DNA of 64,000 nt from Hyalella azteca (lineage: Eukaryota > Arthropoda > Malacostraca > Amphipoda > Hyalellidae). A program made the translations under genes and the position numbers. Positions 1-12,800 of the stretch are shown here, one piece after another. The notes beneath the pieces were generated by a model. That model was not told where the DNA came from, did no database searches, and worked only from the letters and a program-made list of their open reading frames with translations. Where the stretch lies: NCBI RefSeq assembly GCF_000764305.2, contig NW_025930633.1, positions 308,629 to 372,628 on the forward strand, written 5' to 3'. Every line of letters starts with the position of its first letter. The first letter of the stretch is position 1.

Positions 1-1890
1 AGAACAGTAGGGCATTGCAATATTGGTTGGAAAGGATTGGACATAAAATTGAAACTTGAGTTTGGAATTGGTGTATATTGATATAATTAAAATTTTACTC
101 CATTTTTATATATAACTCTGACACGAAAGAGAGGGACTTCTCTCACCTATATGTAAAGAATTTGCTTAAACTGGACTTTCTTTAATTTTTACAAATTTGA
201 TTTATTTCGCGCACCATATTGCGCATGGCGCCACCTTCCTAGGACTAATGGCCGCCACGTGGCGCGCAATTCAAATAAGTAAGTTCCCGCGCCGCACCCT
301 GTCAGCTGTCACGCTCAAGCTGTGCGAGGCTCAAGTATTCAATCCCCTTAGAGCATACTGCTGAAATTGGTTATTACAGAAAAATAGCTGAAATTATTCT
401 AACTTAAACTAACACAATAATGTATTGCTTCTTTCAAGTTTGATATAGCATCTGTTGATATTATTCGAAAAATATATTAATTGTAAATAAAGAAGCTTAA
501 GGTTGCATTCGCTCCCCAATTGGTGGAGGCAAGAAAGGTTAAAGAACCTAATCTAAAGAAAGGTTAAAGAAAGGTTAAAGGGCAAGAAAGGTTAACGCGC
601 CTCATTTAGAAGGGTTAAATTTAGGCCGTCAAATAAACGAGCTGCCACAGCTTGCTGGTCGTTCCAAACCACACCCTGTCAGGTGAGACCGACTAGACTT
701 CCCACATTTGGGATTTACGTCAAGATTCAATTTAGGATTTCAGATTTGGCTTATCCTTAATCCCGTTATCCAGCTCCCTAATTTCTCTAGCTAGTCCCTA
801 GTCCTGAATTAGTCCCTGAAATAACTTCAAAACAACACGGTATTTCTTGACACTTAATATCACGTTCAGCGTAATTTTATGATATGCCGGTGTGCAATTT
901 AGGATTATGTTGTAAACTATATATGTGTGCAAAAATATAGTGGGGTTATGTGTAAATAATGTGCAAGTGAGTTCCCTACAGTAAAAACAGTCTCAATAGC
1001 AAGCTCGAAGATAAATTTGGCATTTCTTTACCCGGACCTACGATTAATAAAGATTGAATCTACAAGCCATGCAAGCTCAAATTAAATGGTCTCTTATTAA
1101 TTTATATTTGAATAAATTTAACAGCCAAAATTTATTTTTGCCTGTTCGTTTTGAAGTACAGTTATTAAATGAAAATGTAATCAATCGCAAATGGTTTACA
1201 AGAAAAGTATTACAACTTTGATACGCGCGTTTCGATGTTGAGATTGAGACAGTATAATAATGATTTGATTTAACGTAAACATTGCGAAGCTCCATTGAAT
1301 TCCATAGAAATGGAATTATTTAAAATATTAGCTATAAATAATTGTTTTCATCCTATTTATGGTCAATGGATACATGGCGCTATTATCATGCCGCTATATA
1401 ATAGCAGTAACAAAATAATCCGCATGCTATATAACGAAAAATAGACGCATCAGCGCTGCGTGCAGAAAGTGAGATACTATTTGGGCAGTATGACCCGTAC
1501 AATTTTCTCAGTGTTGAAGCTTGTTTCTAGTTGTATCATGTATAATTTTTGTTTATTTTGTGTCTTATAGTCTGCACAGAAGCACATAGCTTACACTACT
1601 TGATGCCCCAGTAAAGCAAGCACAGCACGCAGCCAGCCTGCCCTGAAAAAAATTCCCCTCAGCGGGACTGAAGCAAAAACTGCAAGAAAATTTCAAGTTT
1701 TGAGGCGTATATACTAGTAAAATATTTGTCTTCTATGAATATGAGAAAATCAGTCATCATTAGTCGAGTTTTGTCACACGAGTATTAATTAATTAAAAGA
1801 AAGTGGTGTATTTCTAAGTCGTGAACTATTTTAAATGTCGTTTTTTTTTCTCAATTACTCTGGTATAACTGCTGGTACCCTCTCAATCAT
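1..1890. other. Intergenic, AT-rich, no gene seen
   Basis: No open frame with exon-like borders or recognisable protein similarity is seen on either strand. A GC-richer patch lies at about 205-335. A short tandem of an 11-base unit (aaaggttaaag and variants) lies at about 530-596. Nothing here suggests function. Confidence 0.5.
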
Positions 1891-1913
1891 ACCGAGAAAA
1901 ACAAATCGTTCAA

Positions 1914-2162
1914 ATTGTCCAAATAGTGACACTCTCTGCACGTAGCACTGAGACGCCCTTTTGCTGTGCCAAACTGATTCAGGATCACTTTCTGGATAAG
2001 GTCTCACTCATTTCTCTGAGAATAACCTCTCGACTATACTGAAAAAATCGCTTTAGTTGCCCAAGCAGTAACACTTTCTGCAAGTATCACTGATACGCTA
2101 CTCTGTCGGGCCGAACTGCATCACAATTTGGACATATTCTCACTCATTTTTCGAAGTGATAA
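1914..2162 (+). repeat. Dispersed repeat family A, two tandem copies
   Basis: Two diverged copies of about 110 bases follow each other (about 1914-2025 and 2055-2162). Each has a 'gtgacactctctgcacgtag'-like start, a 'gcccttttgc' core and an end like 'ctcactcatttctctgag', which is partly palindromic. Relatives occur at about 6377-6505 and 24690-24838, and in reverse at about 24990-25103. The family is therefore dispersed, most likely a short non-coding transposable element. No coding capacity is seen. Confidence 0.6.
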
Positions 2163-3350
2163 GCCCACCTAATAATTTTAATAGGGATGTCAGAAAGTCT
2201 CACTCATTTCTCTTATTGGGAGACTTGACCGCGGATGGCTCTCCTGTGACTTTTAATAGGGATCTCAGATCGCAGAAGCAGGTATGTTATTTTGAGAGTG
2301 TCTGTGCGGGAGCAGAAGCAATCCAGACTGCAAATGACGCTCTTTAGATCAGAACTAAGGTCCAAATTGCCAGGCATATTGCCTGACTCTTGTCCTGGAT
2401 TAGGCACAGCATTTCTGCTGCAGGGCAAATTGGTTCATATGAGATGCTTGAAAAAAGGACACACTATTTCTGTTCTTCTTGGTCAAAATCAGAATACGCG
2501 TTTTCATTAAACAAAACCTGAAATCTTCTTCAGCTTTTTTCATATTATGCGGTGGTGGCTGTTTTTTTAATTAAATGGTTTCACTCCTAGTGGTATTAAT
2601 TATCGAATTTTTATTTTGGTGTGAATTTTTTGCCTCTAAGGAGGAAATGACTATATTGCTTTGTTCAAAATTGCCTTGTTCATTCGAGCAGGATTTCCAC
2701 GCATGCAGATATTTATTTAATCGAAAATACGACGAGTTTGATTATGGAGCTGGTCTCCGATGAAACATATCAATAAAAATTTTGAATGTTCTTGGAAGTT
2801 TCATCGCTTCTAAATTTCAGTTCGATTTACTATTTTTAGGATTAAATGATTTTAAAAAAATTCTAGTCAACTAATACATTTATAAAACGTAAAGTTTTCT
2901 ATGTTTGTTCTTGATTACTAAATTTGTATGAAATATAAGAAAAAATATCGATTGTTTTATCCTTACATTTTCACCGGTCAAAAAGGCGAAAAGCTTGCAA
3001 TGTATTTGATTCCTTGCAGAACCTTTGAACCTTCTCCGGTATGTGTCACTATATATTTTGTTTTAATTTAATTTTCGACGAATTTATTTGTCTGAGAAAA
3101 ATGTATAGACGAGATCTGACGTATTAAATTAAGATCGTAGCATCGGGCGCAGATTTTAATCATGTCAACTTCGTTTATCGCAAAAAAATCTTTTTTTTTT
3201 TTGACATTTTATCGTTGATTTTTTTCTTTGTCAAATAGCTTTGTTATTCATTTATACTTCCCAAAAATAGTTAGGTACAGCATCTTTGAAATATTACTTG
3301 ATGTATTTAATTCTTGATGCATAAATAGTTTGAACTGAAAATTTAAAAGA
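2163..3350. other. Intergenic, no gene seen
   Basis: Short frames around 2156-2510 and 2575-2763 have no recognisable similarity and overlap diverged repeat-like text such as 'gtctcactcatttctct'. The remainder is AT-rich without exon signals. Confidence 0.45.
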
Positions 3351-3357
3351 GTAAACT

Positions 3358-3690
3358 GAGTGGTAACACAACCATGCGACAACATTTCTTCTCGCTTCGA
3401 GTCACCGACATGTGGAACAGCCTCCCTGATAGCATCGTTGACGCTCCGAGTATGAACGCCTTCAAGAACAGACTAGACGAAGCTATGCAGGAGCATATGT
3501 TCAGACTTAAAATGCCTAGCAAATTACGGACCAGGCAATAAGTCCTGCAGCTATCTGAAACAATCTTCAGTTATGGAAAGATCGTGTCAAAAAACCGGAT
3601 CCCTTGTGAATCAAGTAATGAAAAGTGCAAGAATCAGCAACGGGCCAACGGGCTATTTCTTCAGTGCCGACACTTCTATTCTATACACAT
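3358..3690 (+). mobile_element. 3' end relic of a CR1/Jockey-like non-LTR retrotransposon
   Basis: From about 3372 to the stop at 3541 the plus strand encodes a stretch containing FFSLRVTDMWNSLPD and NAFKNRLDEAM. This is the usual last segment (FFS.RV...WNSLP...F+..LD) of reverse transcriptases of CR1/Jockey-type elements. The rest of the polymerase is absent, so this is a 5'-truncated copy. The tail at about 3590-3690 shares 'ccgacacttctattc' and flanking bases with the tail of the larger relic at 58490-58575, which places both in one family. Confidence 0.7.
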
Positions 3691-5016
3691 ACAAACTTAT
3701 GCTTTCTTCTTGATACCTAATGACTGATACTCGGACTATACGCAAAGCCCCGCATTTAAACTAAAAAACGCAGAAAATTGTATGTGTTTTACAATTTTTT
3801 AAAAGTATGTTACAATTTTTCAAAATTATGAACATTTCAATGAGTTGTTTTTAGTAAGTGGCAGAGGAATATAAAGATCATTTTGGAATGAGGTTGTAAA
3901 GACTCGTATTTTTCTCATTTTTAAATTTCACTTAATTTTAGAAAATAGCACTACTTTTAAATAGCATAGTTCCAGGATAAATTCTTAACAATGTAGGCAA
4001 TTATTTAAATGATCTACATCTTCAGTGAGGCTACTAGATGAACTTCATGTGCCTTTAATAATGCTTCACAGCTTTTAAAACCTTTTACTGTGTTAATTAC
4101 TATTTAATTTCAAGAAGAAATAAAGACCATTGAGCGCCATCTATGCCACAGTTATGGTGACCTTGAAGGCTAAGTTGTGTGAGATTTAAAGGTAATTTAA
4201 AATCTTGAGGAGTTCTTTGAACTTTGTCAAACGGATTACAGATTCCAGTCCATAATTTTCTACCTCATTTCACGTATTTCACTCGCAGACAATTTAAATT
4301 GAAAGTACATAAAATTTAAAATAGTTTGCTTGCAGGCTTGATGTTTTCAATCAGTCCAACTGCAGGAAATGCGAATGGAATAGTTAATTTAGTGTAGCAA
4401 ACTTAGCAGTTGAAGAATGAATGACCGAAGTGAGATTCATCCAATACGAGTATAGAAGTAAAATTAATTTTTAATTGACGTCTACGCTTAAATGATGTAA
4501 AGCAATAAAATATGAATAATATAAGTTTATATTTTAAGCCAGGTTTGTTAAAAATTGCACGCTCTTATTCGTTTTCAGCTGGATAACCTTTGCTTATAAA
4601 TCAGTCGACATTTTCCCCTTGGAAGATAGGGATGGGGATCTCAGCTCTGTTTCTGCATTATCAAAAGAAGCGAAAATCTTGGAAAACAATCCGCTGATCG
4701 TTTTATAACGAGTAACGAATTTATTGATTACTTGATTCATCAATAAATAAATCTATCTAATTTATTTATCTAATTTTAATTTTGCTGCTAATTGACAGCA
4801 TCGTAGAGCCTTGCTCTGCTAGAGCAATAACATAACTCTTGTCAATGTCACTCAGAATTTTTAACTGCTGCTATCAAAATCCACAAATAATTTTTCTTAA
4901 TTTTCTGAATCTTTGAGTCCCAAAAATTTATTTCCTGGTGTCCTGGTGTCGTGCTTGAATTGGGAGTAAAATTTAAATTTCCAAAAAGCAATCACGTACG
5001 GTAATCTTCTTTAATA
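3691..5016. other. Intergenic, no gene seen
   Basis: AT-rich sequence without exon-like frames or clear repeats between the non-LTR relic and the mariner copy. Confidence 0.45.
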
Positions 5017-5678
5017 CGAGGGGAGACCCAAGAAAACCGGACTGCCTGTGTGGTGGCCGAAGTTTAGTTAGTACCGCATCTTCCCAGTACTTGCATATGC
5101 TACTGAACTACATCAGTTAGTGTGCCACGCATCGCTGCCCTAGAAGGCCATGTTGAAAGTGTCAGCGATGTTTTTGCAAAAAAAGTTTGCAATAAGTTCC
5201 GTTATTGCAAAATATTTTTCTTGAAGCTTTTTTTGCGCGCTGATGACGGCTGACACTTGTTGTGATAATGGTGCGCGTGACGCTCATGCGTTTTTGATGA
5301 TGACTGATTTTTGCGAACAAATTGCTGCCATCAAATTTTGCTATTTATGTGAAAAACTGGAATGGAAATGCTACAGACAGCCTACAAGGATGATGCTGTG
5401 GGGAGAACGAAAGTTTTTCAGCGGTTTTCCCGCTTAAAAAAAAAAAAGAGGAATGTCATTTGACGTTCAACCTCGCTCAGGTCGTTCATCCACGTACTGC
5501 GCTGAAGAAAATTTAAGAAAATTAGTGGCCTAATGCCTGAAGATAACGTAGAACTATTGACGAGCTTGCGAAACTGTCCCAAGTTACTTGGATTCACTTC
5601 AGAAAATTCTAAGAAAATGTTTTGGATAAATAAATCATTTTTTTTAAATCAGTCCGGTTTTTTGGGCCCCCCTCCTCG
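5017..5678 (+). mobile_element. Deleted mariner (Tc1/mariner) element with terminal inverted repeats
   Basis: The ends form an inverted repeat of about 27 bases: 5017-5043 starts cgaggggagacccaag, and 5651-5678 is its near complement, with 'aaaaccggact' matching exactly. A TA precedes the left end; the right end is not followed by a clean TA. Inside, translated with frameshifts, are pieces typical of the mariner transposase N-terminus: IKFC near 5330, a YGDDA-like block near 5390, a RSGR-like block near 5475 and an EENLRKL block near 5505. At about 660 bases it is half the usual length, with stops and a poly-A run at 5437-5450. It lacks the catalytic DD34D region and must be dead. Confidence 0.8.
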
Positions 5679-6135
5679 AGCATGAACACAACATAGGACT
5701 ATAATATAATCCTATAATCAAAGAATGAACGAGAAAAACAACCAAATGTCTGAGAATATATCATTATAGCAGCACAAAAATATCAGAGACTACATAACAT
5801 ATAAGGAACTATACAGCATATCAGAGACTAGACCCAACCCCGCAAAACTTAAGTCCCGTTATAATGAATAATATAGTGAGAACATATACATATATATAGA
5901 TATACGAGTTACCAACACACAACCAAAATAAGGTTACAAAGCACATAGAACGTATTAATTAAAAAGCGTTAAAATCAGCAGAGTTCTAGTCTATGTAAAT
6001 AGGAAACACGTTCATGGTATGAACGTAATTCAGGAAAGAAACACTTAGCGATATAAATATAATACAACAAATTCTAAAAGCGAGTTATCGAGGCACTTAT
6101 TCCTAAGGCACTAGAATGCTATCCTGGCGATGCCT
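5679..6135. other. Intergenic, AT-rich, no gene seen
   Basis: No exon signals; low-complexity AT-rich sequence including a short 'tatacatatatatag' run near 5885. Confidence 0.45.
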
Positions 6136-6296
6136 TTTAGCGTATTTTCTCATTTATGGAAAAAATGCACTATTGTGCTCGCCATGTCCGTCCGTCTGTC
6201 TGTCTGTCCGTCCGTCTGTCCGTGACCTCAAGTTTCCGTCGACGAGAAAATGCGCTCTCTGTCACTCACTGCAGTGAGTACTGAGTTATATTTTTT
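6136..6296 (+). mobile_element. Foldback/MITE-like element with internal (CCGT/CTGT)n, copy 1
   Basis: A non-coding element of about 160 bases. An inverted repeat, agcgtattttctc (6139-6151) and gagaaaatgcgct (6244-6256), brackets an internal microsatellite of tccg/tctg units (6186-6222). It ends with a small palindrome ctcactgcagtgag and 'gtactgagttatattttt'. Closely similar copies lie at 37526-37676, 54773-54955 and 55803-55942, and a fragment lies at 10550-10585. Multiple copies with the same borders show a mobile, non-autonomous family; the superfamily is not clear. Confidence 0.75.
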
Positions 6297-6376
6297 ATGA
6301 ATATTCACCCCTACACATGCACTTAGAAAAATGAACGCGTCACATTGTCCTAATAAAAGCACATTTTCTTACGCAC

Positions 6377-6505
6377 AGCACTAGCAGATAACGTACATAG
6401 CACAAGTACGCCATTTTCCGGACCAACCTGAGTCAAGTTGACCCATACGAGAGCGGGAAGTGCATCGCTATTAGGGCAAATTTTCACTTATTTCTCTGAG
6501 TGCAT
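6377..6505 (+). repeat. Dispersed repeat family A, diverged copy
   Basis: Shares the order of blocks with 1914-2162: a 'gtacatagcac' block, a 'cgccattttccggaccaacc' core, and an end with 'cacttatttctctgagtg'. Non-coding. Confidence 0.5.
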
Positions 6506-8158
6506 GAGGTGATTAAGAGTCAATTGTGTTTCGAGCATCCACCATACGTCACAGTTTCTAATTTATGCATATAATTCATGGAGAATGAATTATATGTTAT
6601 ATATAACATGATAACAGCCAATTATGATGATATTGGCACTCGATATTCCACGCAGTGTAGTGAGAATTTTTTATTTAATTAAAGAGCGAATCATCTAATA
6701 GTTTTGGTATTAGAAACGAGCTTATGTTACATTTAAGAAAGATTTGATTAGGGCTACTTAACCTTACTCAATTTTTACAGACGTCAAGTCATAAAATTTG
6801 GTGTAAATCCGTACACAGGAAATTCCTTAACATTCTGTGTGATTATCTTAACAATTATTAAAAAAGTTTACCCATAAGACTTAGTTACCGGAAATAGCAG
6901 GTAATAAATTATGAAATTACACATTTTTACGTCTCTACTCCAACAAATTTCTATTCTTTATATTTTTTCAAGTGCAAATCCTAATAGAAAATAATAATTT
7001 CAATAAAAGTTATTATTATTGCAATAACAATAGCAATGACAATAAGTATTATTGCAATAATAACAATAATAATTGCAATAAAACTGAATTGGAAATTCTT
7101 AAGTAAACTAAGGCGACGTATCCCTTGAAGATACGTGGTAATTAAATGTATAGCTAAAGTTTGTGTAATGGGGCTATCAAGAAAATAAAAAGAATTAATA
7201 TAGAATAGAAATTAAATAGAATTCGCAATAAGAAATTATTGCAAAAACACAACATCTTCTTCCATGAGAATACTCGGGATCAACGAAATGCTAACATATA
7301 TCATTGCTATGATTATCAATAATACACTCAACTGAATAATACACGAGCTTGGTACTTATTTTTTTTTAATTCTAAACAGTTCATTGGGTGTTAATGTCGT
7401 TAAGCATACGAGTAGAAATTGAGTTTTAAATTTCGATTAATCCCAGGAACCCCCTTTAGAATAATTAATTAATCCCCTTAATTAATTAATTAATCCCCTT
7501 TAGAATACAAAACGCACTTTATGCGTCAGTGCGCATCTAGCGCTCTAGAAATTATTGCAACCTACGAATAAAAACGCATTTCTAGTACAGATCTATACGC
7601 TTATAATTTACGCAGACTATAATGCCCCTCTACAAAAATACGCGTGTTTTTGGTTGGACGTTAACGAAGTTTTAAATTTAGATTTAAGCTTCTTTATTAC
7701 ACACGAATTTCCATCGATCAATTGTTCGCAAGATTAACTTTTAAGTGCGTATATGAACAATTATCGCAGAATATCATTATAAAACTGAAACAATTGCGGT
7801 GAAACAAGTCAATCACTATGAATTGGTCAGAGATTGATTTCATAACACTTAATTGGCACAAATATAAGACACTCGATTACCAGAAGCAGGCCTTAAAAGA
7901 CACGAAACAGTTCCACAATTACTCTGATTCATGAAAAATATTAATAATTCATCGGTGAATGGTGAAAATAATGAGCTTATGACATATGAAGGGAACGAAT
8001 CGGAACTTTAAATAAATATTAAATGATCAAAATATTAGGATAGGGCAATTTTTTTTTGTGGAACCGTTTCGCCTCTGTGAAGGATTGCATCAGAATTTAA
8101 GACTTAAACGTATACTGCATGTAAGACACGGAAATTACGCATCACAGTCGCCTGTGTA
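6506..8158. other. Intergenic, AT-rich with simple repeats
   Basis: No gene is seen. Around 7010-7080 there is a run of 'ttattattgcaataacaa'-type triplet-rich sequence. Around 7440-7510 the block 'aatcccctttagaat' occurs twice, separated by ttaattaa repeats. The frame at 7555-7737 has no recognisable similarity. Confidence 0.45.
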
Positions 8159-8490
8159 AACCACATTCCGTGGTTAAATGACGGACCACAGTTTCTTATC
8201 AAATGGCAGACCCCTTTCTGTGGTTAAATTGCAGACCACAGTTTCTTATCAAATGGCAGACTGCATTTTATGCTCAAATTGCAGACCACATTTTGTGGAT
8301 AAATTGCGGACTGCATTTTATGATCAAATGGCAGACCACATTCTGTGGTTAAATTGCAGACCACAGTTTCTTATCAAACGGCAGACTGCATTTTATGCTC
8401 AAATTGCAGACCGTAGTTTCTTATCAAATGGCAGACTGCATTTTATGCTCAAATTGCAGACCGTAGTTTCTGATCAAATGGCAGACTTAA
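8159..8490. repeat. Minisatellite, about 22-25-base half units
   Basis: Alternating units such as 'cagaccacagtttcttatc' + 'aaatgg' and 'cagactgcattttatgctc' + 'aaattg' repeat about 13 times. The array keeps an open frame on the plus strand (8178-8525, 115 codons) only because the unit lengths happen to preserve it. The repetitive peptide resembles no known protein, so this is not called as coding. Confidence 0.75.
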
Positions 8491-9862
8491 TCTTCAACAC
8501 GTCGAAAAAAGTTCAATTTTTGTAGAATTGATACATTAACTAAAATTGATGTTGCTGCCGGCAAAAATTCCGGAAAATATTTTATACGTTTAGTTTGTTA
8601 AATAAAACAGTTCATCTCATGACAGAATAACCGTCAAGTGATGAAGCACTTAATAAAAAATCCAACAAAGATGTACTCTTCTAAATAAGCAGCAAGTGTT
8701 GGTTTCTTTGAAACGAACGATTTAAACATTACTTTTATGTATTAAGACCGAGTGCAATAACAAATAAAAGTTATGCCTGTTCGTAAAAAGTGATCAAGTT
8801 GCAAGAATAAGTCTCTTATCCAACCCAAAGACCACATAAGTGGCTGACATCGACTGGATTTTAAAATAGATGTATAATTATAGCAAAACATTAAACCGCC
8901 CATCTGATAAATTGTCATTATTATTTTTCGAATTAATAATAATACTCATTTGAGGTTTTAAAACAAAGGCTCGATGAAATGACTAAAAACTCTGCGAATT
9001 AAAAGAATGGAAACTTGAACAGCTCCACACGTAAAAGTTGGAATTTTCAAAAAACTTGACACGTGAAAAGTGTAAATTTTCGAACAACATGATCAGCTTT
9101 ACACGAAAAAATTTCAGTTTCTGAACAACTCGACACGAATAAAATGTTTATCCCACGAATAACATGTATACGGATTTAGAGGAATATAAGTCATATAAAT
9201 AATTTGTTTTTGAAATTATAAGTTACTACAAAAAATTTTAAAACTGTAACTCCTTAAAAAGAAACAAATTTATTCGCATCGCATTATTTATTTATTCATA
9301 CTGTAATATTATTCATTAAACAGACTGCGGCTTCTCATCTAAGGCTTCATAAAAAAATTAAAAACACTAGAACTAAAAATCTACGAAGCATTCGCCAAAC
9401 ATTTGCATTAAAACTGAAAAATAATTGAAAAATATTTTTATAGCAACAAATAAAATGGACTACTTGTGTTTTTTCATATGTCAATTGCTTTAATCCTAAG
9501 AATTACTTAGGATTAAATTAGTTACTTGACTTATTCATACCTCCAATTAGTGAATTGTTTTAAACGTCACCACTAAAATTATTCACCTTAATTTTTATTT
9601 TTTATTATAACATTACAATTAATAGGATTCATAGACTTGTCAATTATTATTTCAGTATTTTACAACTGCCAATGACTTAAGCTCAATGACCGTGAATATT
9701 TATTAATAAATTAAAAGGGCAATAATTATTTCAGTTAATTGGCAAGTGATTCGGGACCAGTCATTCGTTGAGTGTCTTAACTGAAATCAATTAACTGAAA
9801 ATCGTTGAGTGTCTTGAAGAGAAAATCATTTCAGTTAATTGATAAAAAAAGTTCGACACGAA
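8491..9862. other. Intergenic 3' of the NPF gene, no gene seen
   Basis: AT-rich. Short local repeats are visible, for example 'gaacaactcgacacg'/'aaaacttgacacgtgaaaag' at about 9010-9140 and 'atttcagttaattg' at 9730-9842. No exon borders are seen. Confidence 0.45.
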
Positions 9863-12800
9863 TCATTTATTAATAGTCTTGAGAGCTGAGGGGCTGGGTG
9901 GAGGGGGACGGGGCGGGGGAATTTTACGGGGGCTACTCCCCCACGTGGACCTCCGGGTCCCCGTAGGGTGGGCTCCAAGTCCGTTGAAGCTCGTGCTGGG
10001 GGAGGCTCCCCCGCTACGATTACCAGCTTTCCTGTCCCCCAGCACGGGTGATTGCTCCATATCTCCATTTCTCCGGGAATCAGAGAAGGGAGATTGTCGG
10101 GAGCTGCCGGTATTATTTGGAGCGAAGATTGGAGATTGTTGGCCGAGGCTGGAGTGATTGAGACGTAGGAATCCGGCAGGAGTTGAAGGAGAGGACGTGA
10201 GAGGTCCGTGGGCGGGACTGGGCGAGGGCGCTTGCTGTAATAAACACATGATTTAATTTTGGATTTTTGGATACTTAATAGAAGTAACACATGTAAGTAA
10301 TTTTCCCCTTACCGACCGCCTGCACACGGACCTTTGTCATAATAATAATTTAATTTTAATTTTATTAATAATAATTTTGGATACTTAGTGAAACAATAAC
10401 ACTGAAAGAATTCCACCCTTGAATCAGAACAAATGTCAACGTCGATTTTTGAGTATAGTGATTCCCAACGCCACATAACAGAGTCTAAATTCATTCACCC
10501 ATGCCATCAAGGAAAAATCCAGGCCAACTATCATCAAAAAAAGAAAAACAATAGTGCATTTTTTCATAAATGAGAAAATGCGTTAAAAAGAAACAAAAAT
10601 GTATATTTGCATCTTCATATCCTTCGCTACCAATAAACAGACGATCAATACTTTCCGTTGAATATCTACCAATAAACAGGTGATCAATACCTTCTGTTGA
10701 ATATCTACCACTGAACAGACGATTATCCGGCAGGAGTTGAAGGAGAGGACGTGAGAGGTCCGTGGGCGGGACTGGGCGAGGGCGCTTGCTGTAATAAACA
10801 CATGATTTAATTTTGGATTCTCGGATAATTAATAAAACTGAAACACAGAAGCAATTCTCCCATGACCGACCGCATGCACACGGACTGTTGTCATGGTCGG
10901 GAAATAATTTTAGATAATTATTAGAATAATTATACTGAAAGAATTCCACCCATGGATCTAAAAACATGCCGACGTCGATTTTCGAGAACAAGCTTTTAGC
11001 GAGCATAGTGATTCTCAACGACCAATTAACAGAGTCTAAGTTCATTAAGCCATGCCATCAAAGGAAAAACCCACCCCAACTGTCACCAAAAAATAAAAGA
11101 AACACAAAATGTATAGTTGCATCTTCATATCCTTCGCTACCAATGATCGATAACTTCCGTTGAATATCTACCAGCAAACAGATGATCAATGCTTTCCGTT
11201 GAATACCATATCTACCAATAAACAGATGATCAATACCTTTCATTGAATATCTACCAATATACAGATGATCAATACCTTTTTGAATATCTACCACTAAACA
11301 GACGATCAATACCTTCCGTTGAATATCTACCAATAAACAGGTGATCAATACCTTTCTTGAACATCATCCAATAAACAAATGATCAATATTTTCTATTTGA
11401 AATTACCATTCCTGGAGGCAGAGGCGCCCTGCGTTTGGTGCGCCTCATAGGCAGCGAGCCTCTGAATTTGCCCTTGCCCACAGTGTTGAATTTCCCTTCC
11501 CCTCCTCGGACCGACGCGTTGCCTTTATGGTATCGCTGGAACCCTCCTCGAGAGTCATCCTCTTCCTCGGACTCATCGAAAGGGTTCAGTGACTTCGTTG
11601 AAAGGGTTGAAACGTTGAGAGGGGAGCGCAGGGCGTAAGGCCAGTTGAGACTCTCGGTTGAGTTCTTAGTATCGAGGCAATAGAGTGAAGGGTTGGAACC
11701 TCCAATAGACAATTTTGAGGCTCGTGGAGTTGGTTTCGGAGGTATGGAGTTTCGCGGCAATGGCGAAGGAGTCGATCTAAGGGATTCCGGTATCGCTGAT
11801 ATGCCTCCATTTTCTGCCAATTCTTCGCTCTCGTCATCGTCAAAAGGGTTAAGGGATTTAGAAGGACTACTGATAGGATTTTTTGACGAGTCGACAACGA
11901 CTGTGATGGCTTCTTCCGATTCTTCTTCGGAATCGCCGAACGGATTAGAAGAATTTCCTTGAGAGGATTTGTTGACTGAAGTAGCCAAAAGCTCTGTAAA
12001 GAAGTAAAAATTTCAGACTGACAAAACTGAAAAGTAAATATATATAGGTATATTTTTAAATTCAAATAATTTTCCCAAGTTTGGTCACTCATTTCTGGTA
12101 ACAAAAACCAGCAATGTTTATAAAATACAATCAGTTTTTTCGATATTTTCCATTATAAATCCTAGCCAACTGTCCGACCGTTTTAAAAACAAAAGTAATA
12201 ATTAATTCCACAAATACTATCAAAATTAGCTAATTTTTGGTGCAGTCGAATGGTCAAGATTGCCAAAATTGCATCGAATTTAGAGTTTGAGAGCCAAAGC
12301 TAGGTATTGAAATTCAGCGATGAAATTTATCGAATCTGCGGGAACCCACAAATGACCTAATCCTGAACACTGACACTAGTCTATTTTAATATTATATCAT
12401 TTTAATATATATATTTTAATATATATTGTTTTGAAATAAACGTTTACGTTAATCACTGATGGGAAACTTAGACTAAATGTACCTGTAATTACATTCAAAC
12501 AGCTGAGTGACTGACCGGATGCGTCCCTGTAGTAATTCACGTATCTAATTACCTTTGCACGGGTTGAGGTAGCAATCCGTCGATGGCTCGACAATCGTCG
12601 GAGGTTTGATCTCTTTCTCAGTTTCCTCCACCACGGGCACCGTGTTGACGGTTAAACTTGTTTTCTCGCTGGCTTTTATTGTTTGGGACGATGAATTCGA
12701 GAGGGTCGACTCTTGCTTGGGCTCTTCATCAAACGGTGAAGGAGGATTCTCTGATTTTTTTAGCCTATTTTCTTCATCTGAGTCACGGCATTCATCGTTC

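Noticed and set aside
8178..8525. 115-codon frame
   Set aside because: Lies wholly within a minisatellite; no similarity.
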